64,000 nucleotides of DNA, taken from the NCBI RefSeq assembly GCF_900105675.1, contig NZ_LT629786.1, forward strand, positions 5,828,001 through 5,892,000, written 5' to 3'. Both the position numbers and the translations under genes were made by a program. Positions 19,938 to 29,991 of this stretch are shown one piece after another (position 1 is the stretch's first letter; every line of letters starts with the position of its first letter). The notes under the pieces were generated by a model. The model was not told where the DNA came from, did not search any database, and saw only the letters and a list, made by a program, of their open reading frames with translations. Source of the stretch: Pseudomonas synxantha. Lineage in GTDB: Bacteria; Pseudomonadota; Gammaproteobacteria; Pseudomonadales; Pseudomonadaceae.

Positions 19938-20025
19938 GTGGGAGGGGGCTTGCTCCCGATGGCGGTGGCCCTGCCGACTAATGTGTCGACTGATTCACCG
20001 CTATCGGGAGCAAGCCCCCTCCCAC
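19938..20025. repeat. REPIN hairpin between ppx and ppk1
   Basis: Outer arms GTGGGAGGGGGCTTGCTCCC and GGGAGCAAGCCCCCTCCCAC are perfect complements. Inner segments (GATGGCGGTG / CACCGCTATC) nearly match. It lies in a convergent gap and could act as a 3' hairpin for both messages. Confidence 0.93.
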
Positions 20026-20053
20026 ATTTTTTAGACCTCGCTGGTGCTGGGGT

Positions 20054-22276
20054 TTAGTTCACCGCAAGAATCGGGCTACCCAGCTTCTCCAGCAACGTTG
20101 CCTGCGCGCTGCGCGGGTTCTGGTTGCCGGTCGGCGTGTTACGCACGTAGCGACCGTCCGACTGCAGGCTCCAGCTGTGGGTGTTGTCGGTGAGGTAGCT
20201 TTCCAGTTCCTTCTTGACCCGCATGATCAGCTTCTTGCCTTCCACCGGGAAACAGGTCTCCACCCGCTTGTCGAGGTTGCGCTCCATCCAGTCGGCACTG
20301 GAGAGGAACATCTGCTCTTCGCCGCCGTTGAGGAAGTAGAACACTCGCGTGTGCTCCAGGAAGCGACCGATGATCGAGCGCACGTGGATGTTATGCGACA
20401 CGCCGACAATGCCCGGGCGCAGGCAGCACATGCCCCGCACCACCAGGTCGATGCGCACGCCGGACTGGCTGGCCTTGTACAGCGCGCGGATGATCTTCGG
20501 ATCGGTCAGCGAGTTGAACTTGGCAATGATGTGCGCCGGCTTGCCGTCGAGGGCGAACTGGGTCTCGCGGGCAATCATGTCGAGCATGCCCTTCTTTAGC
20601 GTGAACGGTGCATGCAGCAGCTTCTTCATGCGCAAGGTCTTGCCCATGCCGATCAACTGGCTGAACAACTTGCCGACGTCTTCGCACAGCGCGTCGTCGG
20701 ACGTCAGCAGGCTGTAGTCGGTGTAGAGCTTGGCGTTGCCGGCATGGTAGTTGCCGGTACCCAAGTGGGCGTAGCGCACGATCTCACCGGCTTCACGACG
20801 CAGGATCAGCATCATCTTGGCGTGGGTCTTGAAGCCGACCACGCCGTAGATCACCACCGCCCCGGCCGCTTGCAGGCGGCTGGCCAGTTGCAGGTTGGAC
20901 TCTTCGTCAAAGCGCGCACGCAGCTCGATCACTGCGGTGACTTCCTTGCCGTTACGCGCAGCATCCACCAGCGCATCGACGATTTCCGAGTTGGCACCAC
21001 TGCGGTACAGGGTCTGGCGCACGGCCAGGACATGCGGGTCCTTGGCGGCCTGGCGCAGCAAATCGACCACCGGGGTGAAGGATTCGAATGGGTGCAGCAG
21101 CAGGATGTCCTGCTTGCTTATCACGCTGAAGATGTTCTCGCTGTTTTGCAGCAGTTTCGGGATCTGCGGGGTGAACGGCTTGTATTGCAGCTCCGGGTGG
21201 CTGTCCAGGCCGGTGATGCTGAACAGGCGCGTCAGGTTCACCGGGCCGTTGACTTGGTACAGCTCGGACTCGGCCAGGTTGAACTGCTTGAGCAGGTAAT
21301 CCGACAGATGTTTCGGGCAGGTATCGGCGACTTCCAGGCGTACAGCGTCGCCGTAGCGCCGCGAGAACAGCTCGCCGCGCAGGGCACGGGCCAAGTCTTC
21401 GACATCTTCGGAGTCCAGCGCCAGGTCGGCGTTGCGGGTCAGGCGGAACTGATAGCAGCCCTTGACCTTCATGCCCTGGAACAGGTCATCGGCATGGGCA
21501 TGGATCATCGACGACAGGAATACATAGTTGTCGCCAGCGCCGCCTACCTCCTCGGGTACCTTGATGATCCGTGGCAACAGGCGCGGTGCCGGGATGATTG
21601 CCAGGCCGGAGTCGCGTCCAAAGGCGTCGATACCTTCCAGCTCAACAATAAAGTTGAGGCTCTTGTTCACCAGCAACGGGAACGGGTGCGTAGGGTCGAG
21701 GCCGATGGGGGTGATGATCGGGGAAATCTCGTCACGGAAGTAGCGGCGCACCCAGGTCTTGATCTTAGCGGTCCAGTGGCGACGGCGAATGAAGCGGACC
21801 TGATGCTTTTCCAGCTCCGGCAGCAGGATGTCGTTGAGGATTGCGTACTGGCGATCCACATGGCCGTGCACCAGCTCGCTGATGCGAGCCAGGGCCTGGT
21901 GCGGTTGCAGGCCGTCAGCACCGGCTTGTTCGCGGGCGAAGGTAATCTGCTTCTTGAGCCCGGCGACACGGATCTCGAAAAACTCGTCCAGGTTGCTGGA
22001 GAAGATCAGCAGGAATTTCAGTCGCTCCAGCAACGGGTAGGACTCATCCAGCGCCTGCTCCAGCACGCGGATGTTGAATTGCAGCTGTGACAGCTCGCGG
22101 TGGATGTACAGGCTGCTGTCATCCAGGTTGGTGACCACGGCCACCGGCGCAGGCGCAGGCGCTTCAACGACCACCGCAGGCGCGGCCGGCTCCAGTTCCG
22201 GCGGGGTCTCGGCGACTTGTTCAACCACCGGGTGAGCGTCTTTTACAGCCACTTCTGAGAGTCCTTCGGTATTCAT
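20054..22276 (-). CDS. ppk1: Polyphosphate kinase 1
   Basis: A 740-residue inner-membrane-associated kinase that makes polyphosphate from ATP. Residues 1-50 form an Ala/Pro/Glu-rich extension. The family core starts [19 protein letters not shown]. The phosphorylated-histidine region is seen in [21 protein letters not shown], and a second phospholipase-D-like region follows ([20 protein letters not shown]). It begins 18 bases after the hemB stop, so hemB-ppk1 are co-transcribed. Confidence 0.96.
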   Translation of the reverse strand: MNTEGLSEVAVKDAHPVVEQVAETPPELEPAAPAVVVEAPAPAPVAVVTNLDDSSLYIHRELSQLQFNIRVLEQALDESYPLLERLKFLLIFSSNLDEFFEIRVAGLKKQITFAREQAGADGLQPHQALARISELVHGHVDRQYAILNDILLPELEKHQVRFIRRRHWTAKIKTWVRRYFRDEISPIITPIGLDPTHPFPLLVNKSLNFIVELEGIDAFGRDSGLAIIPAPRLLPRIIKVPEEVGGAGDNYVFLSSMIHAHADDLFQGMKVKGCYQFRLTRNADLALDSEDVEDLARALRGELFSRRYGDAVRLEVADTCPKHLSDYLLKQFNLAESELYQVNGPVNLTRLFSITGLDSHPELQYKPFTPQIPKLLQNSENIFSVISKQDILLLHPFESFTPVVDLLRQAAKDPHVLAVRQTLYRSGANSEIVDALVDAARNGKEVTAVIELRARFDEESNLQLASRLQAAGAVVIYGVVGFKTHAKMMLILRREAGEIVRYAHLGTGNYHAGNAKLYTDYSLLTSDDALCEDVGKLFSQLIGMGKTLRMKKLLHAPFTLKKGMLDMIARETQFALDGKPAHIIAKFNSLTDPKIIRALYKASQSGVRIDLVVRGMCCLRPGIVGVSHNIHVRSIIGRFLEHTRVFYFLNGGEEQMFLSSADWMERNLDKRVETCFPVEGKKLIMRVKKELESYLTDNTHSWSLQSDGRYVRNTPTGNQNPRSAQATLLEKLGSPILAVN

Positions 22277-22294
22277 CGAGTGTTCCTGTGAGGG

Positions 22295-23329
<1,035 letters not shown>

Positions 23330-23516
23330 TTACGGGCGAGCGTTGCAGTTATAAGCGGCCATTATGACGAAGGAATGACAGTTGTGCTTATCGATGCGAC
23401 CTGTAGTCGCATTCGTCATTTATGTAGGAATTGTTCACTTCGTGACACATCTCGATACTTTCATGAATCTTCGTGAAGGCGTAGGCTGCGCGTTCATTTC
23501 GCCAGCACCCCAGACC

Positions 23517-24152
23517 ATGCTTCAACAATTTCTGCATGACTTCGGTTACTTTGCCCTCTTCCTCGGCACGTTCTTCGAAGGCGAGACCATCCTCGTGCTC
23601 GCAGGCTTCCTGGCGTTCCGTGGCTACATGGATATCAACCTGGTGGTGGTCGTTGCCTTCTTTGGCAGCTACGCCGGCGACCAGCTCTGGTACTACATGG
23701 GGCGCAAGCATGGCCGCAAGCTGCTGGCACGCAAGCCGCGCTGGCAATTGATGGGCGACAAGGCGCTGGAACATATCCGCAAGCACCCGGATATCTGGGT
23801 ACTGAGCTTCCGCTTCGTCTATGGATTGCGCACGGTGATGCCCGTGGCAATTGGCCTGTCCGGCTACCCGCCGTTGCGCTATCTGATCCTCAACGGGATC
23901 GGCGCGGCGATCTGGGCCGCTGCGCTGGGGGCTGCGGCCTACCACTTCGGCGCGGTGCTGGAGGGCATGCTCGGCAGCGTCAAGAAATACGAACTGTGGG
24001 TGCTGGGCGCCTTGCTGGTACTGGGCCTCGTCCTGTGGCTGCGCCGCCGCTTCAAGAATGCCCGTATCGCCCGCGAGGCCTGTGCCGCGGCCAAGGCCCG
24101 GCTCGCTGCAGAGCCAGCCCAGGTGGAAACACCTAAGACACCAGTCGAGTAA
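23517..24152 (+). CDS. DedA-family membrane protein
   Basis: A 211-residue polytopic inner-membrane protein (DedA/SNARE-associated domain). Characteristic segments are FLGTFFEGETILVLAGFLA, the glycine/aspartate loop FGSYAGDQLWYYMGRKHG, and the arginine-rich SFRFVYGLRTVMPVAIGLSG (about residues 95-120). DedA proteins are thought to flip undecaprenyl phosphate or phospholipid and to support membrane homeostasis. ATG 23517 gives the standard N-terminus; an ATG at 23463 would add 18 residues. Its last 20 bases overlap the convergent gene at 24133. Confidence 0.88.
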   Translation: MLQQFLHDFGYFALFLGTFFEGETILVLAGFLAFRGYMDINLVVVVAFFGSYAGDQLWYYMGRKHGRKLLARKPRWQLMGDKALEHIRKHPDIWVLSFRFVYGLRTVMPVAIGLSGYPPLRYLILNGIGAAIWAAALGAAAYHFGAVLEGMLGSVKKYELWVLGALLVLGLVLWLRRRFKNARIAREACAAAKARLAAEPAQVETPKTPVE

Positions 24153-25368
24153 GCCGGCTTCTGCAACAGTAGAGGCCGATCACGCTCAGCAGACTGTAGC
24201 TCGCCAGCGCCAGCCAGGCCAGGTTGCTGGCGGGCCACAGACCGACCATCGGTGCCAGCCATACCAACGGCGCGTTCAGCGCCAACCGCGCCAGCTCGGC
24301 CTTCAACGCCCACGGGCGATTTTCCAGCGCCACCCCCAAGGTAAACAGGCCCAGCGCCATGGCTCCCCAACCCAGGACCAGCGCCGCCGAGGGCATCGCC
24401 TCGCCGAAATTCATCAGATAGCTGCCAAACCCCACGTACGCCGCAAACTGCAAGGCGACGTACACCTGCTGTCGCGCATCCAATTGCACCTCGAATTTGC
24501 GGAACTGGCTCAGGTCCGGCTTGGGCATCGGGTACTTGGCTTTGACGTCCGCCGGGCGCCAGCCGGTGCGCATGAACCAGATACGTAACTTGTCCCACCA
24601 GCTGTCAGTACGCCGGGCGTCATTCCATAACTGCGCGTAGAACTGCAGGTTGGCCCACAACGGATTCCAACTGGCCAAGGGCGTGGTCACACCGAAAATG
24701 ACCGGCTCGTTGTCGTCTTCCTCTTGGAACGTGCCGAACAGCCGGTCCCAAATAATGAACACCCCGCCGTAGTTGCGATCCATGTAGAGAGCGTTCTGTG
24801 CATGGTGGGCCCGATGATTGGACGGTGTGACGAAGAACCACTCGAACCACCCAAGCTTGGGAACGTGACGGGTGTGGACCCAGAACTGATAGAGCAGGTT
24901 GAGCGACGCCACGCTGATAAACACCACCAGCGGCACACCGACCACAGCCAGGGGCAGGTAGAAGATCCAGCTCAGCAGGAAACCGGTGCTGGTCTGGCGC
25001 AAGGCAGTGGTGAGGTTGTAGTCCTCGCTCTGGTGATGCACCGAATGCGCGGCCCAGAGGATATTGCGCTCATGACCCATGCGATGCAGCCAGTAGTAGC
25101 ACACGTCATAGAACACGAAGGCGAACACCCAGGTCCAGGCACTCTGGGTCGACCACTCGAACAGCGCCAGATGCTTGAGGGCGAATGCGTAGGTCAGCAG
25201 ACCCACACCCTTGGTCAACAACCCGGTGGTGGTGGACAGCACGCCGGTGCTGAGGCTGTTGATGGCATCCGCCACTCGATAGTTGCGCGCGCCGCGCCAA
25301 CGGTCGGCCAGCAGTTCAACCACGATCAGGGCGATGAAAAACGGTACCGCGTAAGGCACGAAGTCCAT
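24133..25368 (-). CDS. Sterol desaturase/fatty-acid hydroxylase superfamily membrane oxidase
   Basis: A 411-residue integral membrane di-iron protein. The histidine clusters of the superfamily are HRMGHE (95-100), HSVHH (108-112) and HRAHH (185-189). The overall layout, with a late membrane region after residue 330, resembles alkylglycerol monooxygenase (AGMO/TMEM195) more than short desaturases. The substrate in bacteria is not established; a membrane lipid is likely. It shares a 20-base 3' overlap with the DedA gene and is divergent from elbB. Confidence 0.82.
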   Translation of the reverse strand: MDFVPYAVPFFIALIVVELLADRWRGARNYRVADAINSLSTGVLSTTTGLLTKGVGLLTYAFALKHLALFEWSTQSAWTWVFAFVFYDVCYYWLHRMGHERNILWAAHSVHHQSEDYNLTTALRQTSTGFLLSWIFYLPLAVVGVPLVVFISVASLNLLYQFWVHTRHVPKLGWFEWFFVTPSNHRAHHAQNALYMDRNYGGVFIIWDRLFGTFQEEDDNEPVIFGVTTPLASWNPLWANLQFYAQLWNDARRTDSWWDKLRIWFMRTGWRPADVKAKYPMPKPDLSQFRKFEVQLDARQQVYVALQFAAYVGFGSYLMNFGEAMPSAALVLGWGAMALGLFTLGVALENRPWALKAELARLALNAPLVWLAPMVGLWPASNLAWLALASYSLLSVIGLYCCRSRLTRLVS

Positions 25369-25483
25369 GGGCTAGTCCGGTCTATTTTTGTTACATCAAG
25401 ATTAGGTGCCCCGCCGTGAGATCCCATTGGCAACAGGTTACAAATTAGTAGACATTTAACGCCATGAATCAGGAGAAATGCCC

Positions 25484-26149
25484 ATGAGCAAAAAGATTGC
25501 AGTGATCCTTTCCGGCTGTGGCGTGTACGACGGCGCAGAAATCCATGAAAGCGTGATCACCCTGCTGCGCCTGGACCAGCGCGGCGCTCAAGTCGAATGT
25601 TTTGCGCCGAATATCGCCCAGTTGCACGTGATCAATCACCTTACCGGTGAGGAAATGCCTGAAACACGCAATGTACTGGTGGAGTCGGCGCGCATCGCCC
25701 GGGGCGCAGTGAAGGACATTCGCGAAGCCAACGCCGCAGACTTTGATGCGCTGATCGTGCCTGGCGGCTTCGGCGCGGCGAAGAACCTGTCTGACTTCGC
25801 CGTGGAAGGCGCTGCCTGCAGCGTCAACCCGCAGGTACTGGAGCTGGCCGAAGCCTTCGCCGAAGCGGGCAAACCCGTTGGGTTGATCTGCATTTCGCCT
25901 GCGTTGGCCGCGAAGATCTACGGCCCGGGCGTGACCTGCACCATCGGCAACGATGCCGACACAGCGGCAGCCCTGGACAAGATGGGCGCCACGCATCATG
26001 AATGCGCGGTGGAGGACATCGTCGAGGACAAGGCGCGCAAGCTGGTGAGTACGCCGGCTTATATGCTCGGCAAAAACATCAGCGAGGTCGCGTCAGGCAT
26101 CAACAAGCTGGTGGATCGGGTGTTGGAGCTGACCCACGAAAATGACTAA
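25484..26149 (+). CDS. elbB: ElbB-type DJ-1/PfpI protein, isoprenoid biosynthesis glyoxalase
   Basis: A 221-residue class I glutamine-amidotransferase-like protein. It begins MSKKIAVILSGCGVYDGAEIHE, with the typical glycine-rich start and acidic residue. The nucleophile-elbow region is VGLICISPALAAK. E. coli ElbB is linked to isoprenoid yield and has glyoxalase activity; the true substrate is unknown. ATG 25484 is favoured over 25478 because AGGAG at 25471 is then eight bases away. Its stop overlaps that of yaiI by four bases. Confidence 0.9.
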   Translation: MSKKIAVILSGCGVYDGAEIHESVITLLRLDQRGAQVECFAPNIAQLHVINHLTGEEMPETRNVLVESARIARGAVKDIREANAADFDALIVPGGFGAAKNLSDFAVEGAACSVNPQVLELAEAFAEAGKPVGLICISPALAAKIYGPGVTCTIGNDADTAAALDKMGATHHECAVEDIVEDKARKLVSTPAYMLGKNISEVASGINKLVDRVLELTHEND

Positions 26150-26601
26150 CCCGTGCGCATAAGACGGGTAAGGAGGCGATCCAAGGCATTGGCAAATGCT
26201 TGCTTGTCCTTTTCCCCGTGGGGCGGTGGCCCGCCGCCCATCTGGCCCTGCTCGCGCAGGTCGGTGAACAGGTTACGCACCGCCAGGCGTTCACTCATGT
26301 TCGCCGGGCTGAACTCCTTGCCCCGTGGGTCAAGGGCCGTGACGCCCTTTTTCACCAGCCGGTCGGCCAAGGGCACGTCGCTGCAGATCACCAGTTCACC
26401 GGGCACAGCATGCTCAACCAAGTAGTCATCGGCCGCATCCGGGCCGCTGGGGACCACGATAAGCTTCACACAGGCGAAGCTCGGCTTGATCTGGCTCTGC
26501 CCGGCCACCAGCACCACCTCGAACTGGCGCTTGAGGGCAAACTTCACCACTTGGTCCTTGGCCGCCCGAGGGCAGGCGTCGGCGTCGATCCATACTCGCA
26601 T
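26146..26601 (-). CDS. yaiI: YaiI/YqxD family protein (DUF188)
   Basis: A 151-residue protein of the UPF0178 family, with a PIN-like fold. Its N-terminus MRVWIDADACPRAAKD carries the DADACP motif. SDVPLADRLVKKG and DPRGKEF follow, both typical of the family. The presumed acidic metal site is complete. Molecular function is not established. It ends at a four-base CTAA overlap with elbB and begins two bases from the end of the FTR1 gene, so it is probably transcribed with it. Confidence 0.88.
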   Translation of the reverse strand: MRVWIDADACPRAAKDQVVKFALKRQFEVVLVAGQSQIKPSFACVKLIVVPSGPDAADDYLVEHAVPGELVICSDVPLADRLVKKGVTALDPRGKEFSPANMSERLAVRNLFTDLREQGQMGGGPPPHGEKDKQAFANALDRLLTRLMRTG

Positions 26602-26602
26602 G

Positions 26603-28498
26603 CTACGCCGCCGCCCGGCGCTTCTCGGTCAGCCGGCTACGGCCATACAGCACCACAATCGCCAGGATCGCCACGGCCTGCGCACCCAACGAATACGCAT
26701 CGGCATGGATGCCCAGCCAGTCGAAGTCAAAGAACGCCACCGGCCGCGTGCCGAAGATGCCCGCCTCCTGCAAGGCCTTGACACCGTGCCCGGCGAACAC
26801 CACCGACAGCGCGCACAGCAGCGCCGCGTTGATACCGAAGAACAGCGCCAACGGCAGCTTCGCCGAACCGCGCAGGATCACCCAGGCCAGGCCCACCAGC
26901 AGCACCAGCGCCGTGGCCCCACCCGCCAATACCGCGTTATGCCCGGCCGGGCCGGCTTGCAGCCACAGGGTTTCGTAGAACAGGATCACCTCGAACAGCT
27001 CGCGGTACACCGAGAAGAACGCCAGTACCGCAAAACCGAAACGCCCACCGCCGCCCACCAGGCTGCTCTTGATGTAGTCCTGCCAGGCCGCCGCATGACG
27101 CCGATCGTGCATCCATACGCCGAGCCACAACACCATCACGCTGGCAAACAACGCCGTGCAGCCTTCGAGCAGTTCGCGCTGGGCACCGCTGACGTCAATC
27201 ACATACGCCGCCAAGGCCCAGGTGGCCAAGCCAGCCAACAGCGCCAGGCCCCAGCCGACGTTGACACTACGTACCGCCGATTGCTGGCCGGTATTGCGCA
27301 GGAAGGCCAGGATCGCCGCCAACACCAGGATCGCTTCCAGACCTTCGCGCAGCAGGATCAACAAGCCGGAAATGTAGCTCAACGACCAGCTCAAGCCATC
27401 GCCGCCCAGCAAGCCGGCGGACTCGGTAAGCTTGCCCTTGGCCGCGTCCAGGCGTTGCTGCACCTGCTCGATAGGCAAACCGTCCTGCAATGATTGCCGA
27501 TAGGCCATCAGGGCCTTCTCAGTGTCTTTGCGCACATTGGCATCGACGTTATCCAGGGAGCTTTCCACCAGTTCGAAACCTTCGAGGTAAGCGGCGACCG
27601 ACAGGTCGTAGGCCTGCTCGTGGTCACCGTTGCGGAAGGCGGCAAGGCTCTTGTCCAGGGTGGTGGCGGTGTAGTCGAGCAACTGCGCGGGGCCACGCTG
27701 GACCTGCGGCGGCTGCGCACGCTGGGCGCGGAAAGCCGCGGCGGCGGCAGGACCATTGGCGGCGAGCACTTCATTGGGGGTCTGGCGCGCCAGGTCGGCC
27801 AAGTTGAACGCCTGCGCGCTTTTGGCGGCAGCCGGGTCGGCGGTGAAACCAGCGATGTAGGTAGCCAGGTCCCAGCGCTGGCGGTCGTCCAGTTGATCAG
27901 CGAACGACGGCATATCGGTGCCTTCGACACCCAGGCCGAGGGTGTTGTAGATCGCATACAGGCTCAAGCGATCCAGGCGTGCAGCATCGCGCAGGTTCGC
28001 GGGTGGCGGCGTGAGGCCCACGCCCGCCGGGCCATCACCGGCACCGGCCGTACCGTGGCAGACCGAACAGTGCTGAGCGTACAGCGGCGCGCCGCGTGTA
28101 GGGTCGGGCGTGATGGCCGGGGCCTGGCTGACTTCATAGGCCACCGCCAGCTTGGCGCCCAACTGACGGGCCTGACGGGCCACGCCTGCGCCGTCCTGGC
28201 GGGCGGTGACCGCTGCCAACAGTTCATCAACGCCGGTTACCAGCTCGGCCCGCTCGGGCTTATCCGGCAAATCGGCTACCAAGCCCTGCAATACCCCGAG
28301 AAACTCTACCTGCTCGCGGTATTCCGAGTCGTCCACCACCTTGCCCGCTTCTACCGTCGGTGGGTAGTCGGCGCCAATGTAGTCCAGCAAATGCAGGGCT
28401 TGTGGCGCGCCCTCGGCGGTTGCGGCCAAGAGATTAAAGCTGCACGACATCATCGCCGGCAACAGCAGCCAGGCGAGAAAGCGGAAAGGGGCAGTCAT
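26603..28498 (-). CDS. Cytochrome c-FTR1 iron permease fusion
   Basis: A 631-residue protein. It has a signal peptide (1-25), then a periplasmic c-type cytochrome domain with haem motif CSVCH at 144-148 and a probable axial methionine M196 in GTDMPSF. A helical linker follows, then a seven-helix FTR1 permease with the iron-binding motifs REGLE at 384-388 and RELFE at 499-503. FTR1 permeases import ferric iron after ferrous iron is oxidised; here the fused cytochrome likely handles that electron. The architecture matches PA5248-like proteins. I see no clear Fur box upstream. Confidence 0.88.
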   Translation of the reverse strand: MTAPFRFLAWLLLPAMMSCSFNLLAATAEGAPQALHLLDYIGADYPPTVEAGKVVDDSEYREQVEFLGVLQGLVADLPDKPERAELVTGVDELLAAVTARQDGAGVARQARQLGAKLAVAYEVSQAPAITPDPTRGAPLYAQHCSVCHGTAGAGDGPAGVGLTPPPANLRDAARLDRLSLYAIYNTLGLGVEGTDMPSFADQLDDRQRWDLATYIAGFTADPAAAKSAQAFNLADLARQTPNEVLAANGPAAAAAFRAQRAQPPQVQRGPAQLLDYTATTLDKSLAAFRNGDHEQAYDLSVAAYLEGFELVESSLDNVDANVRKDTEKALMAYRQSLQDGLPIEQVQQRLDAAKGKLTESAGLLGGDGLSWSLSYISGLLILLREGLEAILVLAAILAFLRNTGQQSAVRSVNVGWGLALLAGLATWALAAYVIDVSGAQRELLEGCTALFASVMVLWLGVWMHDRRHAAAWQDYIKSSLVGGGGRFGFAVLAFFSVYRELFEVILFYETLWLQAGPAGHNAVLAGGATALVLLVGLAWVILRGSAKLPLALFFGINAALLCALSVVFAGHGVKALQEAGIFGTRPVAFFDFDWLGIHADAYSLGAQAVAILAIVVLYGRSRLTEKRRAAA

Positions 28499-28591
28499 GA
28501 ATGGATCTCAAGTGGAAATACGAAGTAACACTATTGTTGAGCTTTAATGGATTCGACTCAAGGTGTTATTTCATATCACCACAAAACCAAT

Positions 28592-28677
28592 GTGGGAGGG
28601 GCTTGCTACCGATAGCAGTGTGTCAGCCAAAAATTTCTAAGCTGATACACCGCCATCGGGAGCAAGCCCCCTCCCAC
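28592..28677. repeat. REPIN hairpin upstream of the FTR1 gene
   Basis: Left arm GTGGGAGGGGCTTGCTACCG lacks one G and carries one change relative to the right arm CGGGAGCAAGCCCCCTCCCAC, so this copy is slightly decayed. It lies 3' of the RhtB gene and 5' of the FTR1 gene, the only one of the six placed between two minus-strand genes. Confidence 0.88.
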
Positions 28678-28698
28678 ATTTTGATTTGGTTTCTTCAG

Positions 28699-29331
28699 TT
28701 ATGCCGTAGCGCGGTGCAGGCTGGCGAGGAAGCCCGCCGCACCTACGAACAAACCTGCAAAGGTGCGGTTTACGCGTTTCTGTTGTTTAGGTGTACGCAA
28801 CAGGCGCAAGACTTTAGACGCCAACCCCGTGTACCCCGCCATCACGATCATATCGACGCTGATCATGGTCGCACCGAGGATCAGGTACTGGATCAACAAC
28901 GGCGACTGCGGGTTCACGAACTGCGGCAGCACAGCCAGCATGAACACCAGGGCCTTGGGATTGCTGGCGTTGACCAGGAACCCCCGGAACATCATCGCCA
29001 TCGGCTTGCCGATAGGGCGCACGGCGGCGTCATCGGTCATGTCCATGGGCAAGGCACGCCATTGCTTGATGGCCAGGTACACCAGGTAGGCCACACCAAA
29101 CCATTTGATCGCATAGAACGCGGTAGACGACGCCGCCAGAATGGCGCCCAAGCCGCCCGCCACCACGGCAATTTGCATCGCCAGGCCAATCTGCAGGCCG
29201 ATGGCGTTCCAGTAGCCACGCACGAAACCGTATTGCAGGCCGCTGGACATCGAGGCGATGGCACCGGCGCCGGGGGATAGGGAAATGATCCAACTGGCCA
29301 GGAAGAAGGCCAGCCATGTGTCGAGAGCCAT
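28699..29331 (-). CDS. LysE/RhtB-family amino-acid exporter
   Basis: A 210-residue inner-membrane protein with about six helices. The family N-terminus is clear: FFLASWIISLSPGAGAIASMSSGLQYG (residues 10-36), which includes the conserved SPGP-like turn. GFLVNASNPKALVFMLAVLPQF follows near 120-140. These proteins export amino acids such as homoserine, threonine or lysine; substrate cannot be assigned. It is apparently monocistronic, with a REPIN after its stop. Confidence 0.88.
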   Translation of the reverse strand: MALDTWLAFFLASWIISLSPGAGAIASMSSGLQYGFVRGYWNAIGLQIGLAMQIAVVAGGLGAILAASSTAFYAIKWFGVAYLVYLAIKQWRALPMDMTDDAAVRPIGKPMAMMFRGFLVNASNPKALVFMLAVLPQFVNPQSPLLIQYLILGATMISVDMIVMAGYTGLASKVLRLLRTPKQQKRVNRTFAGLFVGAAGFLASLHRATA

Positions 29332-29418
29332 TGCGCACCTCAGAAGGGAGTTAGCGGTTGTGCCTTAAGCTAACTCCACCGAGCGAGGGCTGGCTATAGA
29401 ATTTTGTTAGATGAAACG

Positions 29419-29991
29419 CTAACGATCGCCTGGAAACATATGTGTCCCTGGCCAACGTCGCACCGAACGCTGGAAGAACAAACTGTTGGGCACCTGCACC
29501 ATCGCGCTGCTGGTGCCGGCTTCCTCGACTTCGATCAACGTGGTGTAGAGCAGGTTGATCGCCACCACCCGCCCCTTCACGCCGGGTTTGTCGACGGTGT
29601 CCACCAGTTCGACGATGTCACCGAGACGGAACGGCCCGACCGTAAAGATCAGGATCGCGCACAACAGGTTGGACAGCACCGACCACATGGCGAAGAACGC
29701 CACTGCCGCCACCGCGACAAACCCCGACAGCGCCGTCCATAAGACAGTGGCGGACACACCCAGGCGGCCCAGCACAAAGATCAGCGCACTGCCCATGATC
29801 AGCCAGCGCAGGCCGCCACGCAGGGGCATCAGTAACTGCGGCGGCAGCGGGTAGCGCTCACCCAGGCGGGTCAGGCCCTTGGCGACAAAGCGCTGGGCCA
29901 GGTAGCCGGCCAGCAGGATCAGCAGGATTTGCACGCCGATCCATACGGGCTCGACCCATTGCGCCGGCAACGGCAGTTGCAACGCTTCCAT
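29419..29991 (-). CDS. Short MscS-family mechanosensitive channel protein
   Basis: A 190-residue membrane protein. Residues 18-115 hold three hydrophobic segments. The pore-lining third helix is near SGFVAVAAVAFFAMWSVLSNLLCAILIF, and the beta domain follows (FRLGDIVELVDTVDKPGVKGRVVAINLLYTTL). It ends shortly after the beta domain, so it is shorter than E. coli MscS (286 residues) and lacks most of the C-terminal cage. Its ATG shares one base with the stop of the preceding ABC-F gene (TGATG), indicating coupling. Confidence 0.85.
   Translation of the reverse strand: MEALQLPLPAQWVEPVWIGVQILLILLAGYLAQRFVAKGLTRLGERYPLPPQLLMPLRGGLRWLIMGSALIFVLGRLGVSATVLWTALSGFVAVAAVAFFAMWSVLSNLLCAILIFTVGPFRLGDIVELVDTVDKPGVKGRVVAINLLYTTLIEVEEAGTSSAMVQVPNSLFFQRSVRRWPGTHMFPGDR

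Noticed and set aside
26603..28498. Fur box upstream of the FTR1 gene
   Set aside because: I looked for the GATAATGATAATCATTATC pattern in 28499-28591 and found no convincing match.
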